Position numbers and translations under genes: made by a program. Shown one piece after another: positions 19,025-29,212 of a stretch of DNA of 64,000 bases (its first letter is position 1; every line of letters begins with the position of its first letter). The notes below the pieces were generated by a model that saw only the letters and a list, made by a program, of their open reading frames with translations, was not told where the DNA came from and did not search any database. The DNA is from MPNP01 sp965221445 (GTDB lineage Bacteria; Pseudomonadota; Alphaproteobacteria; Rhodobacterales; Rhodobacteraceae), in NCBI GenBank assembly GCA_965221445.1, contig CBDCSF010000013.1, positions 2,356,001 to 2,420,000 on the forward strand. The letters run 5' to 3'.

Positions 19025-19712
19025 TTCATATTCCCTTTTCAATCAAAAATTTAGTGCTAGACGGTTCTGGAGAGAGTCCCAACGAACAAGTTACTGGGCT
19101 CCAAAACCTTTCAGGTATTCCGACAAAATAATTCCTGAAGTCAGAAACGCCAGGAATATAATTCATTCCTAAGATCAAATTTGGGAATTACCTTGGTTAC
19201 ATTAATATAGAATTTTCAGGAAAATACACGGCAGGACGGATAGTAATTCCGAACGAATTTTTTGATCCATCTTTTAATTTATCTTGTTACTTAGAAGCGC
19301 CGAGTTTCAGTGCAATCAATTAAGCAATAAAATTTTTTCTGTTATAGACAATAGTCATAGGATGCAGAAATCAAACTAATCTGGCTTGCTAAAATATTTT
19401 ATGCTTTCTACAAAAACAAATTTTCTGGATACTTATTTTTACTTGGTTTTGACTTAAGCTAACATTAAATACAATGTTTGGGAGAATATCCAGGACGAAT
19501 AATATCAAGAGTATGAAAATTGACGGCCCATGAAATACTCTTCATAATCGTTGGTTTAGTTTTTCTAACCGAACGGAAATTCCCTAAACATATTGCTAGG
19601 AATCACTACTCATATTTTTTTCTGTAAAGGCTAAATTTACTAAAACTGTTGGACAATAGGTGCTTACCTTGAAAGTAGTACAGCATAAGATTTAAAATTC
19701 GGAGATGTATAT
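19025..19712. other. 688-bp AT-rich divergent region upstream of the ATPase/TOPRIM pair
   Basis: No coding frame of interest, RNA gene or clear repeat was found. It lies between the divergent epimerase gene and the ATPase gene and must hold promoters for both. The ATPase ATG at 19713 follows GGAG at a suitable distance. The long, gene-free flank fits a cassette inserted between core genes, but no boundary repeat was seen. Confidence 0.5.
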
Positions 19713-20753
19713 ATGGGTAAATTAAACTGGTTTAATGCTATACATTACCGATGTATCAATGGACTCTCGTTACCACACTTAACCAAAGCTAACCTAATTA
19801 CCGGTTCAAATGGAATTGGAAAAACGGCATTATTAGAGGCTATGTGGTTGTTCACTGGTAGATTTAATACTAGTTTGTTGTGGAATACCAATCTGCAACG
19901 ATTAAGTATTCCAATATTAGACCCAATTTCAGAATTATCTGACAGCGGTGTAATTGAGCTCAGTGGAGGTGAGGATGGTGAAAAACATACTCTGAAGTAT
20001 GTTTTTGAAGAAAATCTCAACGCTTTAGAGCCAAACGACTTACAACGGTTTAAAATTAAAGAGTTGCCGCCGATTAGAGGCACAATTAACACTTATGTTA
20101 ACGGGGAACATGTAAAGGATCATGCTGGAGCACAGGTAACTCCTTTGGGTCTCGTATTACACCAATCTCAAATTCTTCCAAATAAACGCCCAAATTGTAT
20201 TATTGAAGGATTAAAAAATCAGCATGAAACAACTGATGAACACATAGATCGGTACTCAGAACTTATCCGAAAAGGTGGCAGATTGGAACTGGTAAACGCC
20301 CTTGGCCTATTTGCTGAGAATATTGATAATTTGGATATTCTGACTCGCGAAGAGAAACCATATTTTTCTGTTTCATTTGAGGAAAGGAAGCCTCTACCAC
20401 TAGATGTACTCGGAGGAGGTGCAGTTAGACTAGTTCGCTTGTTTTTGAATTTTTCTGCTGCGAAGAATGGAATTTTGTTTTCGGATGAATTGGAAAATGG
20501 TTTTCACTATTCCTTACAGAGAGAGCTTTGGGAAAGGATAAAAAATTGGATGAATCACTGGAACGTACAATTTTTTGCTACAACCCATAGTAGTGAATTT
20601 TTAGAAGCAGCAATTAATGCTTTTGCAGAAAATCAAGAAGATCTCTCAATTCACAAACTTTACTTTAATACCGAGACCAATAAAACTGAAGTTGCTACCT
20701 TTAGTGGTGAGGCTTTAGCCGGTGTCCAGGACATGGAACTTGAGGTTCGATGA
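19713..20753 (+). CDS. AAA/ABC-type ATPase of a split OLD-like system
   Basis: The 346-residue protein has Walker A GSNGIGKT (31-38), an ABC-signature-like LGGGAVR (233-239), Walker B with catalytic acid ILFSDELENG (254-263) and a switch histidine in FFATTHSSEF (His292). The order and spacing are those of SMC/ABC-like ATPases such as the OLD ATPase domain and the AAA_15/AAA_21 families. Between Walker A and the signature lies a variable domain of about 190 residues. The next gene, 25 bp on, encodes a separate TOPRIM protein. Separate ATPase and TOPRIM partners recall PARIS-type (AriA/AriB) and other split OLD systems, which detect phage proteins and trigger a nuclease. An anti-phage role is inference from architecture. 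Confidence 0.85.
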   Translation: MGKLNWFNAIHYRCINGLSLPHLTKANLITGSNGIGKTALLEAMWLFTGRFNTSLLWNTNLQRLSIPILDPISELSDSGVIELSGGEDGEKHTLKYVFEENLNALEPNDLQRFKIKELPPIRGTINTYVNGEHVKDHAGAQVTPLGLVLHQSQILPNKRPNCIIEGLKNQHETTDEHIDRYSELIRKGGRLELVNALGLFAENIDNLDILTREEKPYFSVSFEERKPLPLDVLGGGAVRLVRLFLNFSAAKNGILFSDELENGFHYSLQRELWERIKNWMNHWNVQFFATTHSSEFLEAAINAFAENQEDLSIHKLYFNTETNKTEVATFSGEALAGVQDMELEVR

Positions 20754-20778
20754 TTTCGCAAAAGGATAAATCAAGAAG

Positions 20779-21429
20779 ATGAGTAAAAAATTTTCTATAA
20801 AGTCAGATTACCTTTTGCTGGTCGAAGGTAGGGATGAGTGTAATTTACTAGGAGAACTTATAAAATGTCATTTTGGGAAAAATTCACCCATACAACTTTT
20901 AGATGGTGGAGGGAAAGATAGGTTCCCCACCAATATTAAGGCCATACGTAAGTTGGCAGACACTAATCCAACTTTACAGTCAATAGGTGTTATCAGAGAT
21001 GCAGATGATAATCCAAAAGCAGCGTTTGAAAGTGTAAGCCGTGACCTCAGGAAAGTTGGTTATGATCCCCCGAATACTCATAATATGTATTCAGAAGGTT
21101 CGCCTGCTATTGGAATATTTATAGTACCTGATTTTCACAAAAAGGGAGCAATAGAGACGCTTTGTAGGTTATCTGTGGAGGGTGATGAAATCGCTATTTG
21201 CGCAGAACAATATTTGGAATGTTTGAAATTTAGTAATGCTCTAATATCAACTAATCCAGACAAATCATTTGCACACGCTTATCTAGCCGCAACGCAGGAT
21301 CCTTTGGCCAGAGTAGGAGAAGGTGCATTACAGGGTGTTTGGAATTTTTCTTCGCCAGTATTCAATGATTTAACCAGTTTTGTCAAGGGGCTTGATATAA
21401 GGGATACAAATTTTGGTACAAAGGGTTAG
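20779..21429 (+). CDS. DUF3226 TOPRIM-like protein, partner of the upstream ATPase
   Basis: The 216-residue protein starts with the TOPRIM signature YLLLVEGRDECNLL (metal-binding Glu16) and has the second motif IGVIRDADDN (Asp74, Asp76), with a glycine-rich LLDGGGKDRF between. This fits DUF3226, a TOPRIM-related family. TOPRIM domains bind Mg2+ and act in primases, topoisomerases and OLD-family nucleases. The key acidic residues are present, so catalysis is possible. The gene is 25 bp behind the ATPase gene and clearly co-transcribed. The C-terminal half shows nothing familiar. Nuclease activity and defence role are inferred. Confidence 0.82.
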   Translation: MSKKFSIKSDYLLLVEGRDECNLLGELIKCHFGKNSPIQLLDGGGKDRFPTNIKAIRKLADTNPTLQSIGVIRDADDNPKAAFESVSRDLRKVGYDPPNTHNMYSEGSPAIGIFIVPDFHKKGAIETLCRLSVEGDEIAICAEQYLECLKFSNALISTNPDKSFAHAYLAATQDPLARVGEGALQGVWNFSSPVFNDLTSFVKGLDIRDTNFGTKG

Positions 21430-21663
21430 TTAATTACATATGTGGAAAGATCAGTAGCTACTCTGAAAGCCAAATTAGTCGTAGGTTTTCCTCGTATTGA
21501 TAATAGTTAGTTTCTAGTTAAATGGGGCGTGTACACTTCTATAAGGTATGATGATAGGGGGAAAGAATGTGTATCTTAAGTCACTTGAAACTATAGTAAT
21601 TCGAATATTTTTCTATCCAATGAGGTTATTGAGGTTTGTTTAACCCGACCTTAATAACCAAGC

Positions 21664-23283
21664 GTGAACCCCTTTTTGGTTCCAGAAAAAAAGGCAATTA
21701 GTTTGAATTCTGTACCATCACCCATTCAAAATGCTTTACTCTGTGTTTCCGACAAGACCGATATTGTTGATTTTGCCCAAGAGCTTTACAAGCGATCAAT
21801 AACTATCCTTTCAACAGGTGGGACTGCACAATTTCTCAGAGAGGCTGATATACCGATCCGAGAGATTAGTGAATACACGGGATTTAAGGAAATCATGAGT
21901 GGTAGGGTAAAATCCCTTCATCCACTTATTCATGGTGGAATTCTTGCTCGCAGGGGACATGATGAAGCAGTAATGCAGGAACATGGTATTGAACCTATAG
22001 ACCTGGTGGTTGTGAATCTTTACCCATTCGAATCCGTGATTTCAAACCCGAAATCTTCCCAATCCGAAGCAATTGAAAATATTGATATAGGTGGCCCAGC
22101 AATGATTAGAGCTGCAGCCAAGAATTACAAACATGTGTCCGTTGTTGTTGATAAGTCTGACTATAACCGGATCTTGGATACAATGAAGGTAAATCATGGG
22201 GGAGTTGACGAGGATACCAGGTACAATTTGGCTATAAAAGCATTTGAACATACGTCTCACTATGATAATGTGATTTCAAGCTATCTCGGGGAAATGGCTC
22301 CAAAGGAGGGATTGAACACCTCTAACGAATTTCCTCCCATATTGAATTCAAGATGGTTTTACCGGCAAGGAGTGCGATACGGAGAAAACCCTCATCAAAG
22401 AGCAGCCTTCTATGTCGAAAAAGAGATACCCCAGGGAAGTATTTCAAGTTCGCGACAACTTCAGGGTAAAGAACTTTCCTACAATAATATTGCCGATGCT
22501 GATGCTGCAATTGAATGTATCCGACAGTTTGATGAAGCACCTGCTTGTGTGATTGTGAAACACGCCAACCCATGCGGTGTTGCTCTCGCAGAAAGTTCGC
22601 TGCATGCATACAACAAAGCATATAAAACCGATCCTGAATCCGCATTTGGCGGTATTATTGCATTCAATCGTGAACTTGATAAAGCCACTGCCCAGAAAAT
22701 CCTCCGGCATCAGTTTGCTGAAGTAATCATAGCGCCGCAGATTTCAGAGCAAGCATTACAAATATTAGCTACCAAGGAAAGTATTAGGGTTTTGGCCTGT
22801 GGCCAATGGTCAAGCTTTTCCACAGCGATGGATTACAAGCAGGTGAAAGGTGGGATGCTGGTTCAGGAATCAGATTCCAAACTTTTTGATGAATTGAAGG
22901 TTGTTACTGAAAGAAATCCAACCACACAAGAAATCAACGATCTAAAGTTTGCCTGGCGGGTGGCACGGATGGTCAAGTCCAATGCTATAGTATACGCCAG
23001 GGACAACATGACCATAGGAATTGGTGCTGGACAAATGAGCCGTATCACTTCTTCCCGTATAGCAGGCATCAAGGCAAATCATGCTGGCTTGGAAGTCAAT
23101 GGTGCTGTAATGGCCTCGGATGCTTTTTTTCCATTTAGAGATAGTATAGACAATGCCGCTTCCGAGGGTATTACGGCTATAATTCAACCGGGTGGTTCAA
23201 TTCGTGATGATGAAGTAATTGAGGCATCCAACAAATATGGAATATCCATGGTTTTCACAGGAACTCGGCATTTCAGACATTAA
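21664..23283 (+). CDS. purH: Bifunctional AICAR formyltransferase / IMP cyclohydrolase
   Basis: The 539-residue protein is full length for PurH. The N-terminal IMP cyclohydrolase (MGS-like) domain has STGGTAQFLREADIP, TGFKEIMSGRVKSLHP and DLVVVNLYPFE. The C-terminal AICAR transformylase domain has RYGENPHQRAAFY, the catalytic Lys-His in VKHANPCGVA, and FFPFRDSIDNAA near the end. The enzyme performs the last two steps of IMP synthesis. The start is GTG at 21664. It ends 30 bp before the convergent MFS gene. Confidence 0.97.
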   Translation: MNPFLVPEKKAISLNSVPSPIQNALLCVSDKTDIVDFAQELYKRSITILSTGGTAQFLREADIPIREISEYTGFKEIMSGRVKSLHPLIHGGILARRGHDEAVMQEHGIEPIDLVVVNLYPFESVISNPKSSQSEAIENIDIGGPAMIRAAAKNYKHVSVVVDKSDYNRILDTMKVNHGGVDEDTRYNLAIKAFEHTSHYDNVISSYLGEMAPKEGLNTSNEFPPILNSRWFYRQGVRYGENPHQRAAFYVEKEIPQGSISSSRQLQGKELSYNNIADADAAIECIRQFDEAPACVIVKHANPCGVALAESSLHAYNKAYKTDPESAFGGIIAFNRELDKATAQKILRHQFAEVIIAPQISEQALQILATKESIRVLACGQWSSFSTAMDYKQVKGGMLVQESDSKLFDELKVVTERNPTTQEINDLKFAWRVARMVKSNAIVYARDNMTIGIGAGQMSRITSSRIAGIKANHAGLEVNGAVMASDAFFPFRDSIDNAASEGITAIIQPGGSIRDDEVIEASNKYGISMVFTGTRHFRH

Positions 23284-23312
23284 CCTGGTAATCGCCCACG
23301 ATAAGAGTTTTA

Positions 23313-24665
23313 CTATTGCTCACCCTTCGGGTTGACCCATATCAAAAATATTAAACCAATCAGAGCAAGTGCAATTACTGGTGAGATACCCAGCCGCTGG
23401 TCGCCAGTTATGTTTGTAACGATAGCGATCAGGAAAGGTGCCAGGAATGACGTGGCTTTTCCGGCTAGGGCATACAGTCCAAAGGCTTCAGTGTACCTGC
23501 CTTTGCTGGCCTGAATGACCATCATCGTTCGAGAAGAGGCTTGAAGTGAACCTCCCACAGCTCCAATGAGACACCCGCAAACCCAAAATAAGTTATGTGG
23601 TAAGGACGAACCCTCTTCTACAGGTATGAACAACACTTCCTCAAGTGAAGTTGATAATATTATTAGACCAACAAGTATCAAAACAATGATTGATACCAGA
23701 ATGACTATTTTGGGACCTAGTTTTTTGTCGTAATAACCACCTATCAGTGTGGCTATTGACCCAAATACCAATGCCAATATGCCAAAAATCCCAAGTTGTG
23801 TTATAGACCAACCCAATACTCCAGCAGCATAGATCCCCCCGAACGCAAAAATACCTGTCAGGGAATCACGGTAGAACATGGAAGAAACAAGATAAGCGGC
23901 CAGACTTTTATTTTTGGTCAATCTGGAAAAAGTAGTCACCAAGGTTCCAAAATCTTTTCTGATCATCTGGGAAATATGACTTTGGTTGCGTTTGCCATTT
24001 TCAGATATCAGGTTCTGATCGGCTTTCACCCATAAGAAAAATGGAATCATGGAAATCAGGTACCACAAGGCACAGAACGGCCCCACAAACCTCGTACCCT
24101 CCCGCTCTAAGGGATTTAGCCCAAATAACGGATCCAGGTTGATGTATGTTTTACCAGTTTCGTTTTCCGCAAAGAACAGCATCATGATTGCCAGTGAAAC
24201 AATCCCACCCAAATAACCAAAAGCCCAACCATACCCAGAAATCCGACCGATCTCTTGCTTTGGACCAAGATCAGGTAACATGGAATTGGTAATGATGGTA
24301 GCAAATTCTACTCCAATAAGCCCAATTCCAAAAAATATCAAAATTAATAACACCTGATTGGAATTTGGTTCAGCAACCCAAAGATATGCAGAACCAACAA
24401 TAATCATCAGGGAAAAGACCACCATCCATGGATTCTTGGATTGATGGTTATCAACAATGGTGCCCAATACAGGGGCAACAATGGCAATAATAATACCGGA
24501 TGCTGCCATCATCCACCCCCAGTATTCCTGAGCAAGGACGGAATCACTCATAACCTCTGAAACAAAATAAGGTCCGAAAATGAATGTAATCAGCAAGGTA
24601 TTGTAAGGTTGGCTGGCCCAGTCAAAAAACATCCACCCCCAGAGTCTTTTCCTATTTTTCGTCAT
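23313..24665 (-). CDS. MFS transporter, UMF1/Atg22-like
   Basis: The 450-residue protein has about 12 hydrophobic segments and opens with the family signature FDWASQPYNTLLITFIFGPY. It also has GRISGYGWAFGYLGGIVSL and ASSRTMMVIQASKGRYTEAF, both typical of the UMF1/Atg22-like major facilitator group. Yeast Atg22 exports amino acids from the vacuole, and the bacterial members' substrates are mostly unknown. The gene stands alone, convergent with purH. Confidence 0.88.
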   Translation of the reverse strand: MTKNRKRLWGWMFFDWASQPYNTLLITFIFGPYFVSEVMSDSVLAQEYWGWMMAASGIIIAIVAPVLGTIVDNHQSKNPWMVVFSLMIIVGSAYLWVAEPNSNQVLLILIFFGIGLIGVEFATIITNSMLPDLGPKQEIGRISGYGWAFGYLGGIVSLAIMMLFFAENETGKTYINLDPLFGLNPLEREGTRFVGPFCALWYLISMIPFFLWVKADQNLISENGKRNQSHISQMIRKDFGTLVTTFSRLTKNKSLAAYLVSSMFYRDSLTGIFAFGGIYAAGVLGWSITQLGIFGILALVFGSIATLIGGYYDKKLGPKIVILVSIIVLILVGLIILSTSLEEVLFIPVEEGSSLPHNLFWVCGCLIGAVGGSLQASSRTMMVIQASKGRYTEAFGLYALAGKATSFLAPFLIAIVTNITGDQRLGISPVIALALIGLIFLIWVNPKGEQ

Positions 24666-24964
24666 ATGTTCAACCCATCAGATTGCCTTTACCTTCGTCT
24701 TCAGACGAAAAGGCAAATGTTAGTACCAAGAAAATTACAAATCAAACAATTAATTCATCACATTTTGAACAGGTCATACGGGTTTTAATTTAATGCCAAT
24801 TAAGGTACACAACGCTATTCGAAATAATCCAAGTGGTTGAATTTTAAATCAGAAATAACTTCTCCATGAATTATGCCCAAATTGAATGATACTTTTCCAG
24901 GTAATAATTAGTGTTCTTTCATACCTTAAAGTTTTGGGATTAGGTATTCGCCGAATGATCTGTA

Positions 24965-25840
24965 ATGGTTAAGTCAGAAACATCCACCTATTTGGCGACA
25001 GCATGGATGATGGGTGCTGTTGTTTCATTTAGTTTAATGGCGTTGTCAGGCCGCGAAGTTTTGGTAAGCCTGGATACTTTTGAACTCATGTTTTTCAGAT
25101 CTCTTGTAGGGATCATTATTGTTCTGGTTTTCGGTGGTATTTTCGGTACCTTGGGTCAAATTGGTATTACAAATATGAAGCTGCATATCACCCGTAATTT
25201 ATTCCATTTTGCAGGTCAAAATTTGTGGTTTTATGCTGTTGCTCTTATTCCTTTCGCCCAGTTGTTTGCCCTGGAATTCTCATTTCCTGTCTGGGTTGCA
25301 CTTGCCGCGCCAATATTGCTTGGCGAAAAATTGACCAAACCCCGGATATTTGCAGCTATAATAGGTTTTTTGGGGGTTCTCGTTGTTTCCCGGCCAGGAT
25401 TGGGTACCTTTAATATCGGTGTGGTTTCTGGAATACTTTGTGCAATTGGATTTGCCGGATCATACATTTACACAAAAATACTCACACGTTCAGAGTCTGT
25501 TACAAGTATACTGTTCTGGATGTCAGTGATTCAAGCGTTTTTCGGTTTGATTATAACTGGCATTGATGGCGAAATTATAGTACCAAGCATGGAAGCACTA
25601 CAATGGGTAGTAGTTATTAGTTTCACCGGGCTATTTGCTCATTTTTGTATTACCCGGGCTTTGGAACTGGCTCCTGCAGTTATTGTGGCTCCCTTGGATT
25701 TCTTGCGGCTACCATTGATAGCAATTATTGGAATGCTCTTCTACGGAGAAAATGTTGACACATTCATCATATTTGGTGCAGTTCTGATTGTCGGTGCCAA
25801 TTATGCTAACCTGTATTGGGAAAATAAGCAAAAAAACTGA
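24965..25840 (+). CDS. EamA/DMT-family transporter
   Basis: The 291-residue protein has ten predicted membrane helices in two repeated EamA halves, with the expected sequence near the end of half one (EFSFPVWVALAAPILLGEKL) and the end of half two (FLRLPLIAIIGMLFYGEN). Members export metabolites such as amino acids; the substrate is unknown. The ATG at 24965 is preceded by 299 bp without a gene. It is convergent with the TRAP operon. Confidence 0.9.
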   Translation: MVKSETSTYLATAWMMGAVVSFSLMALSGREVLVSLDTFELMFFRSLVGIIIVLVFGGIFGTLGQIGITNMKLHITRNLFHFAGQNLWFYAVALIPFAQLFALEFSFPVWVALAAPILLGEKLTKPRIFAAIIGFLGVLVVSRPGLGTFNIGVVSGILCAIGFAGSYIYTKILTRSESVTSILFWMSVIQAFFGLIITGIDGEIIVPSMEALQWVVVISFTGLFAHFCITRALELAPAVIVAPLDFLRLPLIAIIGMLFYGENVDTFIIFGAVLIVGANYANLYWENKQKN

Positions 25841-25886
25841 GTAATCACCCTCTCAGATGAACCGTGGGCAAGTATTGCACATGGAA

Positions 25887-28241
25887 TTAATGTGGAATTA
25901 GATTTGGGACAATAGTCACCACTTCGGGGAAAATACTCAGAAGGCCCAGGCCAATAACCTGAATAATGACGAATGGTACAACACCCCTATAGATATGCTT
26001 GGTTGTGACTTCCGGCGGGGACACCCCTCTCAAATAAAAGAGTGCAAAACCGAATGGTGGTGTAAGGAAAGAAGTCTGGAGATTTACGGCAATCATTATG
26101 GTAACCCATTTCGGGTCCAATGTTCCCCCGTATATTACCGGCCCGACAATCGGTATGACGATATAAATGATTTCAAGGAAGTCGAGAACAAAGCCCAGCA
26201 CAAACAGGACAAGCATGACGATTACGAATACAACCCATTCTCTCTCAAAGCTTCTGAGGAACTCCTGGATATAATGCTCGCCACCAAAAGAAATTACTAC
26301 CAAATTTAATAACTGGGAGCCGATCAGGATTGTGAACACCATGGAGGTAACCTTGGCTGTTTCTCGAACAACGGGTGAAAGAACCTTAGTTTTGAGTAGT
26401 GTCCAACAAGCGTAGATCAATCCCAGAATACAAATGTGATACATGGCCAGGGCAGTAATGATGGCAACCCATTCCTCAAACAGTATGATTGCCTTGCCTG
26501 TACGAAGGTCAAAATTAATACCAATGAGGAGCATGATGACCATTGCAAAACTTGAAATCAGAATAACCCGCCCGGATTTATTCTGATCCTGGAGTTTTCT
26601 ATAGGCTGCAAGCATTATTGCTCCACCGGCACCAAGTGCAGCGGCAGGTGTTGGGTTGGTTATACCTCCGAGTATTGATCCCAAAACGGCAACAATCAGA
26701 ATTAATGGCGGGAAAACAACCCTTAGAAGTTCATTTTTACCGAGAATTGTCAAAGCATGACTACAACCATATACAACCAGAGCCAGGGGTATGAACAAAA
26801 ACAAGACTGTCATTCCAGGTGTTGTTGTGGGACTGATAAGTACAATATCAATCAGAATTGCCAACAATGAGCCACCAAAACCAATATACAAGGGCTTGGG
26901 ATCGCTTGAAATCGAAATACCACGTGCCGTTGTGAGGATCAGTGTCAACAACAGGAACAAAACAGCAACTCCAGAACCAACCAAAGGTGCAGCAGCAATT
27001 TTATCCTTAATTGCCTGGGCCAGTTCATCCTCGGTTAATTTACGGCTTTCCTCAACTCCTCCGGCATCCCTGGTAATTTGTGCCTGTTCAACTGCACGGT
27101 CCCAGCGTTCCTGACCATGCAGTTCAATCATAGATTCTTGGCACTTTTCAGATACATTTGTTCTTAATTCAGAAGTAAAGGTTACATCCGTCATCGAGTC
27201 TACAACAATGTTCTGACTACCAATAAGACCAGCCTGTACCAGGAGTATGGTTCCCCCAATCAATCCGGCAGGTACAGCCAAAAACCAAGTATACATTGTA
27301 CGTTTGGTAATCGTGCTCCCGGCAGTATTGTCACTGATAACGGGAGGTGCCTTCGCGGGATTGATCATGGCATATCCAAAAGCATAGGCAGCATAAAGAA
27401 ATGCAAGCATGATACCGGGGAGGATTGCAGCTTGGAATAGGGTTCCAACTGACACAACTGCAGCTTCTCCCAAATACGTAAGAGCATCTGAACAACCTGC
27501 AGCTTGTGCTCTTGTTTCTTGCGCCGTCGAGTATAGATCACCGGCCAAGGTCCCCAAAAGTACAATCACGATGGATGGTGGTATGATCTGGCCGAGTGTC
27601 CCCGAGGCTGAAATTACACCAGTTGCCAGTTCCGGTGAGTAATTGTGCCTCAGCATTGTGGGAAGGGAAAGAAGCCCCATGGTTACTACCGTAGCACCAA
27701 CTATTCCGGTGGATGCTGCAAGGAAAGCGCCTACAGCGACTACAGATACCGCCAAACCACCAGGAAGCGGACCAAAAATACGGGCCATGGTTGTCAGTAA
27801 GTCATTGGCTATTTTTGATCTTTCAAGAGTAATTCCCATCATTACAAACATTAAAACCGCCAATAGGGTTTCAATGGACTGGCCTGCAAGAACGCGTTCG
27901 TTCATTCGGTTGACTATGAAACTCAGATTTCGGTCGACAGCAACTTCCCAACCTCTTTCAAATAGGGGTTGAGCTAATACTGGTAAATCAGGATACCTAA
28001 ATTTTGAAATGTCATAATGGGAAATACCATTATCAATCAAAGCCTGATATTCGTTACTGGTCGTGTCGATAATTTGGTGGATTAGCAATCCAGAACTGTC
28101 AAGAGCAGCCAGTATGGCAAATGATATAACTGCTGATCCCCCGATTGCAAACGCAACCGGGAAGCCAGACATAATAGAGCCAAAAAGAGTAAGAAAGACG
28201 ATAAGCAGTCCGATTTCTACACCGTCAAGACCGAGAATCAT
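25887..28241 (-). CDS. TRAP transporter large permease, extended type (DctM-like)
   Basis: The 784-residue protein is a DctM-type permease. Its core motifs are SGFPVAFAIGGSAV near the start, FLAASTGIVGATVVTMGLL (173-191), ASGTLGQIIPPSIVIVLLG (212-230) and FLTPPFGFALFYLRGV near the end. Usual DctM length is about 430. The extra length lies in insertions: about 50-125, 240-265 and a large block at about 310-510 that has its own membrane helices and a hydrophilic stretch (350-415). Such long forms occur in TakP-like TRAP systems that import organic acids. It overlaps dctQ by 4 bp (ATGA), so translation is coupled. Confidence 0.9.
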   Translation of the reverse strand: MILGLDGVEIGLLIVFLTLFGSIMSGFPVAFAIGGSAVISFAILAALDSSGLLIHQIIDTTSNEYQALIDNGISHYDISKFRYPDLPVLAQPLFERGWEVAVDRNLSFIVNRMNERVLAGQSIETLLAVLMFVMMGITLERSKIANDLLTTMARIFGPLPGGLAVSVVAVGAFLAASTGIVGATVVTMGLLSLPTMLRHNYSPELATGVISASGTLGQIIPPSIVIVLLGTLAGDLYSTAQETRAQAAGCSDALTYLGEAAVVSVGTLFQAAILPGIMLAFLYAAYAFGYAMINPAKAPPVISDNTAGSTITKRTMYTWFLAVPAGLIGGTILLVQAGLIGSQNIVVDSMTDVTFTSELRTNVSEKCQESMIELHGQERWDRAVEQAQITRDAGGVEESRKLTEDELAQAIKDKIAAAPLVGSGVAVLFLLLTLILTTARGISISSDPKPLYIGFGGSLLAILIDIVLISPTTTPGMTVLFLFIPLALVVYGCSHALTILGKNELLRVVFPPLILIVAVLGSILGGITNPTPAAALGAGGAIMLAAYRKLQDQNKSGRVILISSFAMVIMLLIGINFDLRTGKAIILFEEWVAIITALAMYHICILGLIYACWTLLKTKVLSPVVRETAKVTSMVFTILIGSQLLNLVVISFGGEHYIQEFLRSFEREWVVFVIVMLVLFVLGFVLDFLEIIYIVIPIVGPVIYGGTLDPKWVTIMIAVNLQTSFLTPPFGFALFYLRGVSPPEVTTKHIYRGVVPFVIIQVIGLGLLSIFPEVVTIVPNLIPH

Positions 28242-29188
28242 TTGGAACTCTCCGTTTCCTGACCTGATAACCCGGGATCCTCAATCGTTGATTCAAGTAC
28301 ATCCTTGTCCAGGTATTTGTTGTCAGCCCCTTCGCCTTCACGATATTCAAGTAGAGATCGATAAAAAAAGGCGATTGCCTGTAGGAACATGAGTCCCGCA
28401 AAGAGTAGTAAAAGGACCTTAAATAAAAAATAGGCATCGAAACCGCTTGGTGAAAAACCAATTGTTTCAATATTCCATTTCGCTATTCGGGATTTTCTTA
28501 GCAATGCTTCCAGAGTATCGGTAGCAGAAACCTTGGGAGTGATGAGGTGCCTCCACATGAAATACCAGGCATAAAGCCATATCAATGACATAGCTGGCAT
28601 CATGAAGAAGAGTGAACCAAGCATATCAATGATTTTCTTTTTGCGTCTAGCGATACCTGCATAAAACAGGTCCACACGTACATGGCCGCCTTGGATAAAT
28701 GTATACCCACAACAAAGGCATATGACGATGGCATTGTAGAATTTGAGTTCCTCTGCCCACCAGGCCAAATCCTTGGAAAATATCAGATTGGTAGCACCCT
28801 GGACGAGGTCATACCCTAAGGGTGAAGTAGGACCGGCTGAAATTTCTGATACCCGAAATATTCTTTGCAGGAAGACAATAACTATTTGCTGCAAAACCAT
28901 GAGCAGGCCAGCCCAAGCAGCTAAACGTCCAATTCTGTTGCCAAGAAATTCGAGAATTCTAACAGACCACCACATTACGGGGCGATGAAAAATCCCTACA
29001 ACAGTAAGGATAACAAAAACTAATATAACGGCTGAGAAGAATTCAAATGACCCACCATAGTAGATAAATCGCATCAGGGACTGCTTGTCAGTCCAGTCCA
29101 GCCAAAGCTGGGGATGGGTTAATGCATAAAATATGTTATAGAATGTTAGGGCTGTACCAACTACGAACGACGAAAAAAAGTCAATCAT
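28238..29188 (-). CDS. TRAP transporter small permease (DctQ-like), long form
   Basis: The 316-residue protein has several membrane helices, with a DctQ core around WWAEELKFYNAIVICLCCGY and GGHVRVDLFYAGIARRKKK. Typical DctQ proteins have about 170 residues and four helices. This one has added N- and C-terminal parts, as in TakP-like systems with enlarged DctM partners. It joins the large permease in the membrane and overlaps it by 4 bp. A strong hairpin separates it from dctP. Confidence 0.85.
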   Translation of the reverse strand: MIDFFSSFVVGTALTFYNIFYALTHPQLWLDWTDKQSLMRFIYYGGSFEFFSAVILVFVILTVVGIFHRPVMWWSVRILEFLGNRIGRLAAWAGLLMVLQQIVIVFLQRIFRVSEISAGPTSPLGYDLVQGATNLIFSKDLAWWAEELKFYNAIVICLCCGYTFIQGGHVRVDLFYAGIARRKKKIIDMLGSLFFMMPAMSLIWLYAWYFMWRHLITPKVSATDTLEALLRKSRIAKWNIETIGFSPSGFDAYFLFKVLLLLFAGLMFLQAIAFFYRSLLEYREGEGADNKYLDKDVLESTIEDPGLSGQETESSK

Positions 29189-29212
29189 AAATCAGTCTCA
29201 ATGGAAAGGGAA

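Noticed and set aside
19713..21429. Direct naming as Gabija or PARIS
   Set aside because: Gabija has ATPase and TOPRIM in one chain plus a UvrD-like helicase. PARIS uses a DUF4435 TOPRIM. Neither matches ATPase plus DUF3226.
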